Of a stretch of DNA of 64,000 bases, positions 25,905-34,731 are shown in pieces. This stretch comes from G964291335 sp964291335. Lineage in GTDB: Bacteria; Chloroflexota; Dehalococcoidia; Lucifugimonadales; UBA3495. Under the pieces are notes generated by a model. The model searched no databases. It was not told the origin of the DNA and was given only the letters and a program-made list of their open reading frames with translations. The stretch is from contig OZ219748.1 of NCBI GenBank assembly GCA_964291335.2, forward strand, positions 1,302,001-1,366,000, written 5' to 3'. Numbering within the stretch: the first letter of the stretch is position 1; each line of letters opens with the position of its first letter. The position numbers were made by a program, and so were the translations under genes.

Positions 25905-27344
25905 CTAAACATAAAAATCAGGGTCGGCCTGCCGGGGGGTTGACTGGGGAACCGGGCAGTATTCGGCGCCGTCGGGGAATATTTTACCCGGATTCAGCCG
26001 GTTATACGGCGCAAAGGCGTGGCGAACCAGCCGCATGGTGTCCAGGTCCTTTTCGGTAAATACCAGGGGCATGAACTGCTTCTTTTCCAGCCCGATGCCG
26101 TGTTCCCCGCTTAAACTGCCGCCCAGGGCCACGCAATATTCCATCAACTCGGCGGCGCCGGCCATGGCGCGTTCCGTTACCCCCGGCTCCCGTCCATCGA
26201 AGAGCATACAGGGGTGCAGGTTGCCGTCGCCGGCGTGGAAAACGTTGGCGATGATTATGCCGTACTTTTCAGAGACCTGGGCCACCTTGCGCAGTACCTG
26301 GGTTAACCGGGTACGGGGCACCACGCCGTCCACCAGGTAATAGTTCGGCGCAATGGCGCCAAAGGCGCCGAAAGCCGTCTTGCGGCCCAGCCAGAGCCGC
26401 TCCCGTTCCCGGGCATCCTCGGCTGTTTTAACCTGGGCCGCCCCGGTTTCCCACAGGGCCGACTCCACCTCCCGGCTCACCTCGTCCACCTCCTCCCGCA
26501 GCCCTTCCAACTCAATCAGCAGCACTGCCCCGGCATCGTCCGGGTAGCCGGCGTCGGCGACCTGCTGCACGGCGCGAATGCTCAGGGCGTCAATCATCTC
26601 CAGGGCGGCCGGCACGATGCCGTGGCCGATAACCGCCGATACGGCGCGGCACGCCGATTCAATGTCGGAGAAGATTCCCAGGAAGGTTCTGACCGTTTCC
26701 GGCAGCGGCAGCAGCCGCACCGTGATGCTGGTAGCGATGCCAAAGGTGCCTTCGGAGCCGATGAAGACGCCGCGCAGGTCATAGCCGGGCGACTCCCGGG
26801 CCGGGCTGCCCAGCTGCGCTATGGTTCCGTCCTCCAGAACCACCTCCAGCGCCAGCACGTGGTTAGTGGTGGCGCCATAGGCCAGACAATGGGGGCCGCC
26901 GGCGTTCTCGGCGATGTTCCCGCCCAGGCTGCACGCCTTCTGACTGGAAGGGTCGGGGGCGTAGCGCAGCCCGAACTTGCGGACATAAGTATCCAGGTCC
27001 AGGTTGATTACCCCCGGCTCAATGGTGGCGGTGCGGTTTTCGACATCCACCTCCAGAATGCGGTTCATGCGGGTAAGGGCAACCTGAATACCCCCCGGCG
27101 GGGCCAGGGCGCCGCCGCTGAGCCCGGTGCCAGCGCCGCGCCCGGCCACCGGCACGCCCTCCCGGTAGGCCAGGGCCAGAATGCGGCTGACCTGCCGGGC
27201 GTCGGCCGGCAGCGCCACTGCCCGGGGCATGGAACGGTCAACGGAACCGTCATACTCGTAAACCAGCAAGTCTTCCGGGTGTGTAATAACGTACTGGTCG
27301 CCGGCAATGGCTTTAAGCTGGTCGATAAAAGTCGGCGTCGGCAT
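25905..27344 (-). CDS. glcD: Glycolate oxidase subunit / FAD-linked oxidase
   Basis: Oxidises glycolate (or a related 2-hydroxy acid such as D-lactate) to the 2-oxo acid. The 479-aa product has the PCMH FAD fold (GRGAGTGLSGGALAP, DPSSQKACSLGGNIAENAGG, GSEGTFGI) and the C-terminal metal/substrate segment (NVFHAGDGNLHP, SGEHGIGLEKK). ATG 27344 is chosen, with GGAGG 6 bases upstream, rather than the longer frame to 27545. First gene of glcDEF. Its product glyoxylate could feed the aminotransferase at 16282 and then serine/glycine metabolism. Confidence 0.92.
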   Translation of the reverse strand: MPTPTFIDQLKAIAGDQYVITHPEDLLVYEYDGSVDRSMPRAVALPADARQVSRILALAYREGVPVAGRGAGTGLSGGALAPPGGIQVALTRMNRILEVDVENRTATIEPGVINLDLDTYVRKFGLRYAPDPSSQKACSLGGNIAENAGGPHCLAYGATTNHVLALEVVLEDGTIAQLGSPARESPGYDLRGVFIGSEGTFGIATSITVRLLPLPETVRTFLGIFSDIESACRAVSAVIGHGIVPAALEMIDALSIRAVQQVADAGYPDDAGAVLLIELEGLREEVDEVSREVESALWETGAAQVKTAEDARERERLWLGRKTAFGAFGAIAPNYYLVDGVVPRTRLTQVLRKVAQVSEKYGIIIANVFHAGDGNLHPCMLFDGREPGVTERAMAGAAELMEYCVALGGSLSGEHGIGLEKKQFMPLVFTEKDLDTMRLVRHAFAPYNRLNPGKIFPDGAEYCPVPQSTPRQADPDFYV

Positions 27345-27584
27345 AACGGGCCTCCGGTTCTTCGGGGCCGGAGCCGTCCCTGGCAAAGGCCTCCGGCAAG
27401 AAAAGGGCTGCTGACCGGATGATAGGGCAACCGGCGGGTTGGTGGCAAGGGAAAGGGGCAGCCGGTTATCGCCGGCGCAAATACCGGGCAGTCGGGGCAT
27501 AACCGGCAAACGCCCTGACTGCAATACAAAAATACCGGGCTGCATTTATAATTACTGGTGCACGCAAGCCGCAGCTTGTGGTAT

Positions 27585-27620
27585 TCCCGGCGCCCTTTGG
27601 GAATACCCTCCCAGGCAAGC
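27585..27620. repeat. Short inverted repeat GGTATTCCC/GGGAATACC
   Basis: A 9-bp perfect inverted repeat with a 10-base loop in the divergent region between glcD and surface protein 2. The half site gggaatacc also occurs near 8803 and, reversed, near 6134. Function unknown. Confidence 0.4.
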
Positions 27621-27621
27621 A

Positions 27622-27651
27622 TTGTTTTACCCGGCGGCCATCTTGTATAAT
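27622..27651 (+). promoter_or_regulatory. Promoter of surface protein 2, conserved with that of surface protein 3
   Basis: TTGTTT (27622-27627), 18-base spacer, TATAAT (27646-27651). Surrounding bases (attgttttaYccggcggc, and tataatgcYtgccggag after it) closely match 35581-35620, so the promoter was duplicated with the gene. Confidence 0.7.
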
Positions 27652-27769
27652 GCCTGCCGGAGTCGGCAGCGGCGAAATTTCCGTAAAAGCCTGGCTGACG
27701 CCAGCATTGGTTGCCTTCCGGCCCCGACAGAATAACGCCGGGGATCTCTGATTTCAGGAAATTGCTGCC

Positions 27770-27856
27770 ATGAACAGACTGAGCGCGGACAGGGGCCGGC
27801 GTATTGCAAACTCCGTTGCTGCCCGCCACCCGGGTTTCAGGCCGGAGGCGCGTTGA
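27770..27856 (+). CDS. Leader peptide ORF (28 aa) overlapping surface protein 2
   Basis: Encodes MNRLSADRGRRIANSVAARH plus eight residues. It ends in TGA that overlaps the next ATG as TGATG (27854-27858), the classical arrangement for translational coupling. AGGAA lies 9 bases upstream. Its NRL..GRRIA resembles the leader before surface protein 3 (NQLNRYEGRRVAAAA), which suggests a conserved leader. The peptide itself may be unimportant and serve only to load ribosomes. Confidence 0.5.
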   Translation: MNRLSADRGRRIANSVAARHPGFRPEAR

Positions 27857-30800
27857 TGGGCATCCGGCGACGCATCAACCGCAATCTGATTGGCCCAGCC
27901 CTGGTTGCCTTCCTCGGGCTGCTGGCGCTGGTATTGCCGGCCATCCTCCCCTTGTCCCAGCCGGAGGCCCTGCACGCCCAGTCCGGCAGCAAGGTCACCG
28001 TTTTGATTAGTGCCGTAACCGGCAATATCATTCAGACGCGGGATGTCGAACCAGGCTATAAGGCGTCAGCCGAGCCGAACATTCTAACCGTCACCATTCC
28101 GAGGGATCAGCCATCGGTTCAGCTGTACTTTTTCGCCGGCCGTCTAAGTAATGGAAAAGCGGTAGAGCAGACCAGAACGGTGCTGCTCGGAACGAACACT
28201 GTGTCCGGCCCCACGCCTAACGAAGGCACCACCTACAACCTGACGGTGCACGTGATTTCGGAACCCCATGCCAGCTTTGAAGTTGGGGAGCTTGGCGGCA
28301 ACATATGGTCCTACAACATAAAAAATGTTGCTGCCGGTTTCCAGGCAGCCCTGACTGATCCGGATTTCTTAAGGGATGTAACCGTCACCCTGCCGCCCGG
28401 CCTCTGGCCCGCCGCCCGGGTACGCCTGCTGCATAGAGAAAACCCGCCCCAACCCGAAATAGAGTTGGAGCTCGAAACATTGACGGTCGGCGTACACACC
28501 CTCTCCGGCAAAACATCGAGGGACACTGATTACAACATAACTGTAAGGGTGAAGGCGGCGCCGCTGCTGACATCAAGCCCTGACAATAACCTGACCTTGC
28601 CCTCCGGCAGCAGCACGGTGCCGGCTTGCTACAACCTGACTTCCGTCAAGCACAAGGGCGTAACTTACCTGGAAGGCCGCCCCGGCATGACGTCGGTTGA
28701 CGCCAACGCAGCGCTGGCCGACAGCAACACCGGCGTTTTTGTGACCAGCAACATCTCCGGCATCGTCACGGGGCGGAACGTTAACCTGAACCCCTGCGTC
28801 AACCTCGGTGTAGGGACCCACACGGTCACCTGGAGCTGGCACGGGCCCGGCGGCAGCAGCCCGGAGACGGGGAACCTGGAGGCCAGAACCACCACCACCT
28901 TCACGGTGAGCGCCACACCGCCCACCAACACGCCCACGCCGACGCCGACGCCGACGCCTACCAACACGCCTACGCCTACGCCTACGCCGACGCCCACCAA
29001 CACGCCTACGCCGACCAATACACCTACCGATACGCCGACGCCAACCAATACGCCCACCGACACCCCCACGCCAACCAATACGCCCACGCCTACCCCGACG
29101 CCGGAATACGATGCCACCGTCAGACTTGGCACCCAGAATGGCCTGCCGAATGCAGTGCTGGATACCGACACCGGTTTCCAGGTAACCTTTTCGGGAATCG
29201 TGATAAGCGCATCCCTGCCGCCGGGTAAGACCTCCTTCCGGCTGCGGCTGCACGTGGGCACTTCGGGCGGCCAACCCGTGTACCGCTACGCGACGGCGCT
29301 GCTCGGCTCCAATGTCCGTAGCGGCAAACTGGCCAACACCAGTTTTGGTTACAGATTGAGAATTGACGTGAGTGCGGCGCCTACCGACACGCCGACCCCG
29401 ACGCCCACGCCGACGGGGACGCTGACGCCGACGGCAACGCCGACCGATACGCCTACCCCCACCAATACGCCAACGGACACACCTACGCCGACCAGTACCC
29501 CGACCGATACGCCTACCCCGACGGGAACGCTGGCGCCGACGGCAACGCCGACCGATACGCCTACCCCCACCAATACCCCAACGGCAACCCCCACTGACAC
29601 GCCGACGCTGACACCAACGCCGACGGCCACGCCGACGCCAACGGCGACCCCCACCGACACCCCGACCCCGACGCCCACGCCGACGGGGACGCTGACGCCG
29701 ACGGCAACCCCCACCGACACGCCCACGCCGACCAATACCCCTACTGATACTCCAACGGCAACCCCCACCGACACGCCCACGCCCACGCTGACACCAACGC
29801 CAACGGCCACGCCGACTGACACGCCCACGCCGACGCCCACGCCGACGGGGACGCTGACGCCGACGGCAACCCCCACCGACACGCCCACGCCGACCAATAC
29901 CCCTACTGATACTCCAACGGCAACCCCCACTGATACGCCCACGCCAACGCTGACACCAACGCCAACGGCTACGCCCACTGACACGCCGACGCCGACGCCC
30001 ACGCCGACGGGGACGCTGACGCCGACGGCGACCCCCACCGACACGCCGACGCCCACGCTGACACCAACGCCAACGGCCACGCCGACGCCGACGGCCACGC
30101 CGACTGACACGCCGACGCCGACGCCCACGCCGACGGGGACGCTGACGCCGACGGCGACCCCCACCGACACGCCGACGGCGACCCCCACCGACACGCCGAC
30201 GCCCACGCTGACACCAACGCCAACGGCCACGCCGACGCCGACGGCCACGCCGACTGACACGCCGACGCCGACGCCCACGCCGACGGGGACGCTGACGCCG
30301 ACGGCGACCCCCACCGACACGCCGACGCCCACGCTGACACCGACGCCGACGCCCACGCCAACCAATACACCCACGCCGACGCCAACCAATACGCCCACAC
30401 CCACGCCGCCGCCCGGGGTGGTGCGGAGCGCCCCCCGTAGCCCGGTGCCGGCGATGGCAACCCCGACGCCGACCCGCCGGGTGGTGCGGTCAGCAACCCG
30501 AACCCCGACGCCCACGGCAACCATGCCGCCCACGGCAACCAACACGCCGACGCCGACGGCTATGCCCACGGTGGCGCTGGCGACGCCGACGGCGACCACG
30601 CCGGCCATGCCCACCGCTGCGGCTACGCCGACAATGCCGCCGTCCGCAATGCTGCGGACGCCCACGGCGACCCTGCGGGCAATACCCACCCGCACGCCGC
30701 CGCCGGTGGTAATGCGCACCGCAACGGCAACCCCGCCGCCAACCGCCACCGCCACGGCGATGCCGACCAGCCGGCCCAGTCCGACCGCCACCGCGACGGC

Positions 30801-31071
30801 CGTCCCGCTGCTGACGGACCGGCCCCTGGACGTGGTGCGCCCGGCGGCCACGGCCACGACGGCCGCCCCGGCAATGGCCGCCGCCGACCCGACGGCCACG
30901 CCAGTACCACCGCCCACGGCGACGGCCACGCCGATACCACCGGCCACCGTTGCGCCCACGCCGGCGCCGGAACCGGAAGGCGGCGTTAATTGGCTGCTGT
31001 GGGGAATGGTGGGGCTGTTCGTGGTGGTGGTGGCTGCCGGCGGAGCGTACCTGTACCAGCAGCGGCGGTAA
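27856..31071 (+). CDS. Pro-Thr-rich surface protein 2
   Basis: A 1071-aa exported protein. It has a signal peptide (basic MGIRRRINRN, hydrophobic core to about residue 40, cleavage near LHAQ). Residues 45-350 hold beta-rich modules ending in YNLTV- or YNITV-type strands, with a Cys pair in one. A first Pro-Thr linker (about 353-415) is followed by one more beta module (417-508). A long TPTPTDTPTPTATP region (509-855) leads into low-complexity sequence. The C-terminal anchor is GGVNWLLWGMVGLFVVVVAA...YLYQQRR. It probably spans the cell wall and displays the N-terminal modules. GGAGG is 7 bases before ATG 27856. No poly-C tract, unlike its two relatives. The beta modules belong to no family I can name. 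Confidence 0.85.
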   Translation: MGIRRRINRNLIGPALVAFLGLLALVLPAILPLSQPEALHAQSGSKVTVLISAVTGNIIQTRDVEPGYKASAEPNILTVTIPRDQPSVQLYFFAGRLSNGKAVEQTRTVLLGTNTVSGPTPNEGTTYNLTVHVISEPHASFEVGELGGNIWSYNIKNVAAGFQAALTDPDFLRDVTVTLPPGLWPAARVRLLHRENPPQPEIELELETLTVGVHTLSGKTSRDTDYNITVRVKAAPLLTSSPDNNLTLPSGSSTVPACYNLTSVKHKGVTYLEGRPGMTSVDANAALADSNTGVFVTSNISGIVTGRNVNLNPCVNLGVGTHTVTWSWHGPGGSSPETGNLEARTTTTFTVSATPPTNTPTPTPTPTPTNTPTPTPTPTPTNTPTPTNTPTDTPTPTNTPTDTPTPTNTPTPTPTPEYDATVRLGTQNGLPNAVLDTDTGFQVTFSGIVISASLPPGKTSFRLRLHVGTSGGQPVYRYATALLGSNVRSGKLANTSFGYRLRIDVSAAPTDTPTPTPTPTGTLTPTATPTDTPTPTNTPTDTPTPTSTPTDTPTPTGTLAPTATPTDTPTPTNTPTATPTDTPTLTPTPTATPTPTATPTDTPTPTPTPTGTLTPTATPTDTPTPTNTPTDTPTATPTDTPTPTLTPTPTATPTDTPTPTPTPTGTLTPTATPTDTPTPTNTPTDTPTATPTDTPTPTLTPTPTATPTDTPTPTPTPTGTLTPTATPTDTPTPTLTPTPTATPTPTATPTDTPTPTPTPTGTLTPTATPTDTPTATPTDTPTPTLTPTPTATPTPTATPTDTPTPTPTPTGTLTPTATPTDTPTPTLTPTPTPTPTNTPTPTPTNTPTPTPPPGVVRSAPRSPVPAMATPTPTRRVVRSATRTPTPTATMPPTATNTPTPTAMPTVALATPTATTPAMPTAAATPTMPPSAMLRTPTATLRAIPTRTPPPVVMRTATATPPPTATATAMPTSRPSPTATATAVPLLTDRPLDVVRPAATATTAAPAMAAADPTATPVPPPTATATPIPPATVAPTPAPEPEGGVNWLLWGMVGLFVVVVAAGGAYLYQQRR
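29380..30420 (+). repeat. Higher-order Pro-Thr repeat array in surface protein 2
   Basis: Blocks of about 40-50 residues of the type TDTPTPTPTPTGTLTPTATP, then TDTPTPTNTPTDTPTATP and TDTPTPTLTPTPTATP, recur at least five times almost unchanged at DNA level. This indicates recent unequal recombination. Confidence 0.85.
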
Positions 31072-31321
31072 ACTGCCCCGGCTGAAAAGCCGGGCAGCGG
31101 TAAGACCTGCGGGGAAACTTCCCAGGCATGGTGAACCGGCCAGCTTTCAGGTCGGCATACCGTGGCCCGGAGCCGACGCCTCGTCAGTGGCCGCTTCGTT
31201 CCGGGCAGCCGGCTGGCGAGGCAGTGTCCGGGGCCGTCAACCGGTCGGGAAAAGGACAGCCGGCTATGGCCGGCGCAAAGGGGGCTTTTGCCCCTGACTT
31301 GAGGATAGTGGAGGTAACCGG
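31072..31321 (+). terminator. Hairpin after surface protein 2; intergenic to leuB
   Basis: ctgccccggct-gaaa-agccgggcag at 31073-31097 forms a strong stem with one bulge right after the stop; no T tract follows. The remaining 220 bp show no gene. Confidence 0.45.
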
Positions 31322-32416
31322 GTGGAGTTTAATATTGCGGTGCTCAGCGGCGATGGTATCGGGCCGGAGGTTACCGCCGAGGGCGTTAAGGCGCTGCGGG
31401 CGGCCGGCCGGGCTTTTGGCCATTCCTTTAACCTGGAATACGGCGACGTGGGGGGCATTTCCATCGATAAGCACGGAACGCCCCTTCTGCCGGAGGTGCA
31501 GGAACTGGCCGGCGCCGCCGATGCCGTCCTCTTTGGCGCCGTGGGCGGCCCCCGCTGGGACGACCCGACCGCCGCGGTCCGCCCCGAAGACGGCCTGCTG
31601 CAACTGCGCGCCCACCTGGGCGTTTTCGCCAACATCCGCCCGGTTAAGGTCTATCCCAGCCTGATTGAATCCAGCGTTCTGAAGCCCGAAGTGCTGCAAG
31701 GCGTGGATCTGGTGGTGGTGCGGGAGCTGACCGGCGGCCTCTACTATGCGCAGCCCAAAGGCCGGGAGGAAACCCCTCAGGGCTGGAGCGGCGTGGATAC
31801 CATGCGCTACAGCGAAGGTGAAATTGAGCGGGCGCTGCGGGTGGGGTTCGAGCTGGCGCGCCACCGCCGGGGGCGTCTGGCCTCCGTCGATAAGGCCAAC
31901 GTGCTGGAATGCTCCCGCCTGTGGCGGCAGGTTGCCACCCGGCTGGGAGCGGAATACCCGGACGTAACCCTGGAACATCTGCTGGTGGACGCCTGCGCCA
32001 TGCAGTTAATCCAGCAGCCGGCCCGGTTCGACGTCATCGCGGCGGAAAACACCTTTGGCGACATCCTCACCGACGAAGCGGCGGTGCTGTCCGCCTCCAT
32101 GGGCCTGCTCCCCTCGGCCAGCCTGGCCGACGTGCCGGTCGCCGGTCGCCGGCTCCCCGGCTTCTACGAGCCGATTCACGGCACCGCCCCGGACATTGCC
32201 GGCCAGGGCATCGCCAACCCGGTAGCTTCGGTGCTCAGCGTGGCCCTGATGCTGCGCTATTCCCTGGGCCTGACCGAAGCGGCGGCCAGGGTGGAACGGG
32301 CGGTAGCGCAGACGCTGGCTTCGGGCAGCCGCACGCCGGACATTGCCGCGCCAGGCACGACCCCGGTCAGCACTTCCGCAATGGGCGACCTTATTGCCGA
32401 CGCCATTGACCGGTAA
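31322..32416 (+). CDS. leuB: 3-isopropylmalate dehydrogenase
   Basis: Oxidative decarboxylation of 3-isopropylmalate in leucine synthesis. The 364-aa product has LSGDGIGPEV, GAVGGPRWD (IPMDH loop), RPVKVYPSL, VVVRELTGGLYYAQPKG with the active-site Tyr, the Lys in SVDKANVLE, and ENTFGDILTDEAA (Mg2+ Asp). The NAD site EPIHGTAPDIAGQGIANP indicates NAD use. GTG 31322 start with GGAGG 7 bases upstream. leuA, leuC and leuD are not adjacent. Confidence 0.95.
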   Translation: MEFNIAVLSGDGIGPEVTAEGVKALRAAGRAFGHSFNLEYGDVGGISIDKHGTPLLPEVQELAGAADAVLFGAVGGPRWDDPTAAVRPEDGLLQLRAHLGVFANIRPVKVYPSLIESSVLKPEVLQGVDLVVVRELTGGLYYAQPKGREETPQGWSGVDTMRYSEGEIERALRVGFELARHRRGRLASVDKANVLECSRLWRQVATRLGAEYPDVTLEHLLVDACAMQLIQQPARFDVIAAENTFGDILTDEAAVLSASMGLLPSASLADVPVAGRRLPGFYEPIHGTAPDIAGQGIANPVASVLSVALMLRYSLGLTEAAARVERAVAQTLASGSRTPDIAAPGTTPVSTSAMGDLIADAIDR

Positions 32417-32503
32417 GCCGGCCCCCGCCGGCGGCCCCGGCCGTACGGGGAACGGAACCGGCCACGGCGCCGGCCGCCGGGCCGTCCAGTCGAAAGGAGT
32501 AAT

Positions 32504-33538
32504 ATGCCGGGAGTACCGGAATCAGTAAGCCTGCTGGTATCCCTTCCCGTCTTTCTGGCCAGCGCCGCCGCCGTCGTGTTCCTGGGGGTGCAGTTAGCCA
32601 AATACGGCGACGCCCTGGCGACGCTCACCGGCTGGGGGCGGCTTTTCGTCGGCAGCATTCTGGTAGCTCTGGCTACCTCCCTGCCGGAACTTTCCAACAA
32701 TATTACCGCCGTCCGGATTGACAACCCCCAATTGGCCCTGGGCAATGTGGTCGGGGCCAACATGATTAATATGTTCACCGTGGCCATGGTCGCCATGGTC
32801 TTTGGCGGACGCCGGTTTTTGCAGCGGGTAGCGCCGGAGCAGGGTTACCTCATCGTCCTGGCCGCCCTGCTCACCGGTCTGGTGGTGCTGTTCGCCGGCT
32901 GGCACCGGCTGGCGCCCGGCGCCCTGACCGAAGCCAACGTCTGGCAAATCGGCCTCTCTTCCATTGCGCTGCTGGTGGTATATGTCATCGGAATGCGCAT
33001 CGTTTACCAGCGGCGGCCGGCCGACGAAGAGGAGGAAGCGGAGACCACCGACATTACCCTGGGCCGGGCCTGGCTGATGTTCTGCCTGGTATCGGTGGGC
33101 GTAATCATCGCCGGGGTTTTTCTGGCCCAGAGCGCCGACTGGATTGCCGACGCCACCGGCATCTCCTCCGGGGTGGTGGGCATTCTGGCGGTTTCCATCG
33201 TAACCACCATGCCCGAAGCGTCGGCAGCCGTGGCGGCCGCCCGGATGGGGGCAGCCGACCTGGGCATTGCCGGCCTTTACGGCAGCTGCGTTTTCAACGT
33301 TACCATCCTCGCCTACGCCGACCCCTTCTACCGGGGCGGGGTAGTGCTGAACGCTGCCTCGCCGGAACATTTCGTGGCCGGCATTATCGCCGTGGCGCTG
33401 CTGCTCTGGGGCGGGCTGCTGCTGTGGGGCCGCCACCGCTTGCCGGCGCCGGTCAGCTTCGGCGGGCTGGCCATCATGGCCGGCGTTTACCTGGCCGGCG
33501 CCGCCTGGGTGGCCCTGCTGGGCGCCCCGGCCGGCTAG
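32504..33538 (+). CDS. Sodium/calcium exchanger family membrane protein
   Basis: A 344-aa polytopic protein with about ten membrane helices and two inverted alpha repeats typical of cation/Ca2+ antiporters. The first is GSILVALATSLPELSNNI plus LGNVVGANMINMF; the second is AVSIVTTMPEASAAVAAA plus LYGSCVFNVTIL. An acidic cytoplasmic loop (ADEEEEAETTD) separates the halves. The Glu of each alpha repeat is conserved, so ion transport is likely; ion preference is unknown. It follows leuB by 87 bp and is followed by a strong terminator. Confidence 0.88.
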   Translation: MPGVPESVSLLVSLPVFLASAAAVVFLGVQLAKYGDALATLTGWGRLFVGSILVALATSLPELSNNITAVRIDNPQLALGNVVGANMINMFTVAMVAMVFGGRRFLQRVAPEQGYLIVLAALLTGLVVLFAGWHRLAPGALTEANVWQIGLSSIALLVVYVIGMRIVYQRRPADEEEEAETTDITLGRAWLMFCLVSVGVIIAGVFLAQSADWIADATGISSGVVGILAVSIVTTMPEASAAVAAARMGAADLGIAGLYGSCVFNVTILAYADPFYRGGVVLNAASPEHFVAGIIAVALLLWGGLLLWGRHRLPAPVSFGGLAIMAGVYLAGAAWVALLGAPAG

Positions 33539-33569
33539 AACGCCGCCGACCGGGGCCGGCGCAGAACGG

Positions 33570-33597
33570 GAGCGGGTTCATTGAACCCGCTCTTTTG
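33570..33597 (+). terminator. Rho-independent terminator
   Basis: A 10-bp perfect stem gagcgggttc/gaacccgctc with loop att, followed by ttttgctt, just after the cation exchanger gene. Confidence 0.85.
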
Positions 33598-33692
33598 CTT
33601 TGGCCGGGGCCGGCGCCGGATGCGTTTTCGGCGGCGGAATGTTAGAATTAAAGAGTGATTGATATGCTTCTTTTTCTTTCCGGCGGCGGCGC

Positions 33693-34730
33693 ATGAACAC
33701 CGCAGCGCCGGACGCTATAGTTACCCGGGAGCTGGCGCGGGAGTTCGGGCCGGTAAGGGCGGTGGACGGGGTGAACCTGGCGGTGCATCAGGGGGAAATC
33801 TACGGTTTCCTCGGCCCCAACGGAGCGGGCAAAACCACCGTTATCCGGATGCTGATTACCCTGCTGAAGCCCACGTCGGGAACCATGACCATTGCCGGTT
33901 TTGACGCAGTAGCCCACCCGGACCAGGTAAGGCTCAACATCGGCGCCGCCTTGCAGGAGGCGGCCCTGGACGACAAGCAGACCGGCCGGGAACTGCTGCA
34001 ACTGCAAGGCCGCCTCTACGGCCTGTCCCGGCGGCAGGTGCGCGCGCGCATTGCCGACCTTGCCGACCTGATTGACATCGGCGACGCGATGGGCCGGCTG
34101 GTCGGCACCTATTCCGGCGGCATGAAACGGCGGCTGGACCTGGCGGCGGCCCTGATTCACCGTCCCGCCATTCTGTTTCTGGATGAACCCACTACCGGCC
34201 TGGACCCGCTCAGCCGCAGCCGCATCTGGCAGGAGGTGGGGCAGATTAACGCGGAACTGGGCGTTACCATTTTCCTGACTACCCAGTATCTGGAGGAGGC
34301 CGACGCCCTGGCCCACCGGGTCGGCATTATTGACCAGGGCCGCCTGGCCGCCCAGGGTACGCCCGAAGCCTTGAAACGCTCCCGGGGTTCCGACCTGATT
34401 ATCGTCCGGCTGGAGGGCGAACTGCCTGCCGACAGCCTGACGGCCCTGCGCTTGCTGCCGTCAGTGGAGGCGGTGGAGGCCCACAACGGGGAACTGACCA
34501 TCAGCGCCGGCAACGGGGCGGCCATGGTCAGCCGGGTGGCGCTGGAACTGAACCGGCTGGGCGTGGCGGTTCGGGAGTTTACCTTGCGCACGCCAACCCT
34601 GGATGATGTGTTCCTTCAGGTTACCGGCAGCCGCCTGAAGCCGGGCGACGTCCCCGCCGCCGCCGGCGAAGGCGACCGCCGGGAAACCGGCCGGGAAACC
34701 GGCCGGGAAACCGGCCGGGAAACCGGGTAG
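33693..34730 (+). CDS. ABC transporter ATP-binding protein (DrrA-like)
   Basis: A 345-aa ATPase with Walker A GPNGAGKTT, signature YSGGMKRRLDLA, Walker B ILFLDEPTTGLD and the H-loop region replaced by LTTQYLEEADALA, as in DrrA/CcmA-type drug or polymer exporters. A C-terminal accessory domain (about 220-320) follows. The extreme C-terminus is a 12-bp repeat encoding RETG four times, probably dispensable. The stop lies 1 bp before the permease ATG, so the pair is one exporter operon. Substrate unknown. Confidence 0.9.
   Translation: MNTAAPDAIVTRELAREFGPVRAVDGVNLAVHQGEIYGFLGPNGAGKTTVIRMLITLLKPTSGTMTIAGFDAVAHPDQVRLNIGAALQEAALDDKQTGRELLQLQGRLYGLSRRQVRARIADLADLIDIGDAMGRLVGTYSGGMKRRLDLAAALIHRPAILFLDEPTTGLDPLSRSRIWQEVGQINAELGVTIFLTTQYLEEADALAHRVGIIDQGRLAAQGTPEALKRSRGSDLIIVRLEGELPADSLTALRLLPSVEAVEAHNGELTISAGNGAAMVSRVALELNRLGVAVREFTLRTPTLDDVFLQVTGSRLKPGDVPAAAGEGDRRETGRETGRETGRETG
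34679..34727 (+). repeat. 12-bp in-frame tandem repeat (RETG x4)
   Basis: Four copies of ggccgggaaacc-type units at the 3' end of the ABC ATPase gene. Copy-number change would keep the frame. Confidence 0.85.
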
Positions 34731-34731
34731 T

